Below, in pieces: positions 33,299 to 35,777 of a stretch of 35,777 nucleotides of DNA. The position numbers and the translations under genes were made by a program. The stretch spans positions 1-35,777 of the forward strand of contig CALJAA010000056.1 of assembly GCA_938028465.1 (NCBI GenBank). Direction: 5' to 3'. The stretch's first letter is position 1. Each line of letters begins with the position of its first letter. The stretch comes from an uncultured Granulosicoccaceae bacterium. GTDB lineage: Bacteria; Pseudomonadota; Gammaproteobacteria; Granulosicoccales; Granulosicoccaceae. The notes under the pieces were generated by a model. That model was not told the origin of the DNA. It searched no databases and saw nothing but the letters and a program-made list of their open reading frames with translations.

Positions 33299-34675
33299 AT
33301 GAAAATCAGTCCACTTTTGAAAGAATTGGTAGATGGTGATGGATCAGATCTATATCTAGCAACTGGTGCCCCACCCAGTGCTAAATTCTCTGGTGCCTTG
33401 AGACAACTCAATGATCGCCCCTACGAAAATGGCGAAATTCTTGATATAGCCAATGAGATCATGAACGAAGAGCAGCGCGCTGACTTCGAAGCGGATCTTG
33501 AAATGAATCTAGCGATCGCGCTAGATAACATTGGGCGATTTCGGATTAACATTTTTCAGCAGCGTAACGAAATATCGTTAGTTGCTCGAAACATTCAAAC
33601 TGAAATTCCAAAGATCGACGACTTAGGCTTACCTGAAATCCTAAAAGACGTTATCACCGCAAAGAACGGCTTGGTATTATTTGTTGGCGGTACTGGCTCT
33701 GGTAAATCTACATCACTTGCGGCCTTAATTGATCATCGCAATACAACAAGCGCCGGGCATATCATCACAATCGAAGATCCTGTTGAGTACGTTCACCAAC
33801 ATAAAAAATGTATCGTTAACCAGCGCGAAGTTGGTGTGGATACAAAGAGTTTTCATCACGCACTTAAAAACACCCTGCGCCAAGCACCGGACGTTATCTT
33901 AATTGGTGAGATACGCGACAGAGAGACGATGGAACACGCACTAGCATTTGCCGAGACAGGCCACTTGGCTATCTCAACATTACATGCAAACAACGCTAAT
34001 CAAGCACTCGACAGAATCATTAACTTCTTCCCCGAAGAACGCAAAGCCCAGCTTTTACATGACATGGGTAATAACATTAAAGCGTTTGTATCTCAGCGAT
34101 TAGTGCCTACTGTTGATGGTAAGCGATGCGCAGCTATCGAAATATTACTCGGCTCACACACAGTTAAGCAGATGATCATGAAAGATCAGCTGTCTGATAT
34201 CAAAGAAGTGATGCAAAAATCAGAAAACATCGGCATGAAAACATTTGATAGTGCGTTGTTTGAATTGTGCAAAGAAGGCCGTATCAGTGTTGAAGAAGCA
34301 ATTAAAAATGCAGATTCCGCTAATAATCTTCGCTTACGCTTAAAACTCTCAGGTGGCGGTGAAGAACAAGAAGACGCAAGCGATATGCTACTGCGGGGTG
34401 AAACACCAGCCAAGAAAGCAGAGTCAAGTGCCGAAGATAAAGCTGACGATGTGGAGGCTAAGAAAGCAGAACTACCGGATGCTGTCAGAGAGTTGATGGA
34501 GAAGCGGGAAAAAGAAAAGGCTGAAGCTGCAAACAAGGCACCAGAAAAAGATTCCTTGGCAGAAACCGCCGCTTTGTTCGAGCTATCTCTAGAAGAAGAC
34601 GCGCCTGAAGAGCCAGAAGAGCCCGGAGAAGATGAAGACGGCGCGCCTAAGCCAGGCATGGGCATGATCGGCTAG
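33299..34675 (+). CDS. pilU: PilU-like type IV pilus retraction ATPase
   Basis: 458 residues. The PilT/PilU core runs to about residue 350. Walker A is GGTGSGKST (130-138), the Asp box is IITIEDPVEYV (155-165), followed by NQREVGVDTKSF, Walker B is VILIGEIRD (199-207) and the His box is GHLAISTLHANN (221-232). QREVGVDTKSF and ETMEHA favour PilU over PilT. It is a hexameric cytoplasmic ATPase assisting pilus depolymerisation. The C-terminal about 100 residues are an unusual acidic, Glu/Ala/Lys-rich tail with a coiled-coil-like stretch (VRELMEKREKEKAEAANK) ending in PGMGMIG. PilU proteins are normally about 370-380 residues. The ribosome binding site is weak. Confidence 0.92.
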   Translation: MKISPLLKELVDGDGSDLYLATGAPPSAKFSGALRQLNDRPYENGEILDIANEIMNEEQRADFEADLEMNLAIALDNIGRFRINIFQQRNEISLVARNIQTEIPKIDDLGLPEILKDVITAKNGLVLFVGGTGSGKSTSLAALIDHRNTTSAGHIITIEDPVEYVHQHKKCIVNQREVGVDTKSFHHALKNTLRQAPDVILIGEIRDRETMEHALAFAETGHLAISTLHANNANQALDRIINFFPEERKAQLLHDMGNNIKAFVSQRLVPTVDGKRCAAIEILLGSHTVKQMIMKDQLSDIKEVMQKSENIGMKTFDSALFELCKEGRISVEEAIKNADSANNLRLRLKLSGGGEEQEDASDMLLRGETPAKKAESSAEDKADDVEAKKAELPDAVRELMEKREKEKAEAANKAPEKDSLAETAALFELSLEEDAPEEPEEPGEDEDGAPKPGMGMIG

Positions 34676-34698
34676 CAAGTTAGATAGAAAGGTTTTAT

Positions 34699-34737
34699 TG
34701 TCATCTCGGAACGCCGCGCAGGCGTTCCGGGATGACA
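34699..34737. repeat. long GTCATC...GATGAC hairpin after pilU
   Basis: A 17-bp stem with one wobble pair (TGTCATCTCGGAACGCC with GGCGTTCCGGGATGACA) encloses a GCGCA loop. It starts 24 bases after the pilU stop. It shares its outer GTCATC/GATGAC ends with the hairpin at 24461-24486, and no T-tract follows. A dispersed palindromic repeat in intergenic position is the best reading. Confidence 0.8.
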
Positions 34738-34817
34738 GTAGTGGTGTCCTGTCTCTGCAAGTGCAGGCTTTTACACGTAAGTAGGCAGCCCCATCTATAT
34801 CATTCATCTATAAATCA

Positions 34818-35777
34818 TTAATCTATATCCAACGTATCTTGATCTTTAAGCTGTTGAAATTTAGCCGCCATGGTGGGGTTTTTTCGATTGAGCTTCTTGA
34901 TCGTTACATTTTGCGCCTTATCGTTTGCAAGACGAAGATTCCGGTCGGTACTCAGCAAAGCATCCTTGGTTTTCTGAAGATGCAATATTGATTTATCAAT
35001 TTCTGCCACCGCTGTTTCAAACTTTTTCGATGCCAGTTCATAGTTTTTCGAAAAGCCTGTTTTAAACGATTCTAAATCCTTTTCAAAATTAGTGATATCG
35101 ATGTTTTGCGCTTTTACCATTGCAAGCTCGTTTTTAACACTAAGCGAGTTCATTGCAGCGTTTCTTAATAAGGTGATGATCGGTAGAAAAAATTGCGGGC
35201 GAACGACATACATTTTTGGATAACGGTGAAACATATCCACGATGCCCGTATTGTAAAGCTCACTCTCTGGCTCGATTAAGGATACCAATACAGCGTATTC
35301 ACACCCTTTTTCGTTTCGATCCTTATCAAGCTCTTTTAAAAAATCTTCATTCTTCTTCTTTGTAGCCGTAAAGTCATTCTCGTTTTTCATCTCAAACATG
35401 ATGGACACGATCTCAGTGCCCGCCTCATCTGCATCACGAAAAATGTAATCACCCTTACTGCCCGTGCGCGCGTCATTATCTTTTTCAAAATACGCATTTG
35501 GAAACGCCGTAGCGCGAATACGATTAAATTCGGTTTCACAGTGTTGCTCTAACGATTCGCCCACCATCTTGGTGGACAACTTCGCTTTCATGTCACGTAA
35601 GCGCTCGATAGCATCATCGCGGTCTTTAATTTGTGTCTCGTACTTGTCTCTGAGTGACTTTTCTTCAAGCTCTTTTTCAAGCTTAGCGCGATCAAGCCCA
35701 TTTTTAAATTCGTCGCGTTCTTTCTCTACTGAACTCAATGCTTGAGTAATCGCAAGCTTTTGCGCCACCTCGCCGGC
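34818..35777 (-). CDS. DUF2130-like coiled-coil protein, 5' end beyond the window
   Basis: At least 319 residues; the frame stays open through the right edge (Ala-Gly-Glu before the first possible start, a GTG at 35768), so the true N-terminus is probably missing. DUF2130 proteins are usually over 400 residues. An N-terminal coiled coil rich in Glu/Lys/Asp (to about 60) is followed by the conserved core: [37 protein letters not shown] and a Glu/Lys pattern recalling restriction-endonuclease-fold proteins. YAVLVSL and [16 protein letters not shown] come next, and a second helical stretch follows. The function is unknown; a nuclease-like fold is inferred from the D...E-x-K-like arrangement. Confidence 0.85.
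   Translation of the reverse strand, partial: AGEVAQKLAITQALSSVEKERDEFKNGLDRAKLEKELEEKSLRDKYETQIKDRDDAIERLRDMKAKLSTKMVGESLEQHCETEFNRIRATAFPNAYFEKDNDARTGSKGDYIFRDADEAGTEIVSIMFEMKNENDFTATKKKNEDFLKELDKDRNEKGCEYAVLVSLIEPESELYNTGIVDMFHRYPKMYVVRPQFFLPIITLLRNAAMNSLSVKNELAMVKAQNIDITNFEKDLESFKTGFSKNYELASKKFETAVAEIDKSILHLQKTKDALLSTDRNLRLANDKAQNVTIKKLNRKNPTMAAKFQQLKDQDTLDID

Noticed and set aside
34186-34665. A 159-codon Ser-rich frame antisense to pilU
   Set aside because: It is the complement of the Glu/Ala-rich tail and has no ribosome binding site or recognisable domain.

Overview
This window looks like part of a gammaproteobacterial chromosome, probably from a marine or other aquatic species. The support is a sedentary-type integron array, a LuxI/LuxR quorum-sensing pair, type IV pilus genes (PilY1-like, PilU), a Dpp-type peptide transporter and MurQ. 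The taxonomic call is inference; there is no rRNA or other taxonomic marker here.

Region 1 (1-7686) is a chromosomal integron. A plus-strand integron integrase (intI, 6709-7686) faces away from a cassette array that reads leftward on the minus strand. From right to left the array holds a two-gene cassette of membrane proteins (4024-2971), an HNH endonuclease cassette (2805-2038) and two cassettes for exported proteins of unknown function (1761-1162 and 825-208), then the start of another gene running off the window. The attC sites are at 2850-2951, 1912-2013 and 879-980. A fourth (about 105-193) has lost one core box, and a short, unrelated attC lies at 4074-4133. An IS91-family element of about 2.2 kb (HUH transposase plus a tyrosine recombinase, about 4264-6506) sits between intI/attI and the array. 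It appears to have landed next to the attI core site and separates the array from any integron promoter. The intI promoter carries a LexA-box-like palindrome.

Region 2 (7720-13775) holds ordinary chromosomal genes: a membrane-anchored endonuclease/exonuclease/phosphatase-fold protein, a hydantoinase/oxoprolinase-family protein translationally coupled to an 8-cysteine iron-sulfur protein, a glutathione S-transferase, and a DUF937 protein with an unusual 11-residue repeat block, closed by a clear terminator.

Region 3 (13831-21792) is one long minus-strand operon: a periplasmic peptide-binding protein, an M24 Xaa-Pro-type peptidase, DppB, DppC, DppD and DppF, a VOC-family protein and MurQ. Most junctions overlap or nearly abut. 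Together they suggest peptide, possibly muropeptide, uptake and breakdown.

Region 4 (22137-24373) is a quorum-sensing locus: luxI on plus, luxR convergent and overlapping its 3' end by 14 bp, followed by a Crp/Fnr-family regulator. Region 5 (24461-29725) has an AI-2E-family transporter divergent from 6-phosphogluconate dehydrogenase (gnd), an AEC-family transporter and an HTTM-domain membrane protein. Region 6 (29882-34737) has a PilY1-like adhesin with a von Willebrand A domain, then a PilU-like retraction ATPase with an unusual acidic tail. A DUF2130-like coiled-coil protein runs off the right edge. Two related GTCATC...GATGAC hairpins (24461-24486, 34699-34737) look like a dispersed palindromic repeat family.
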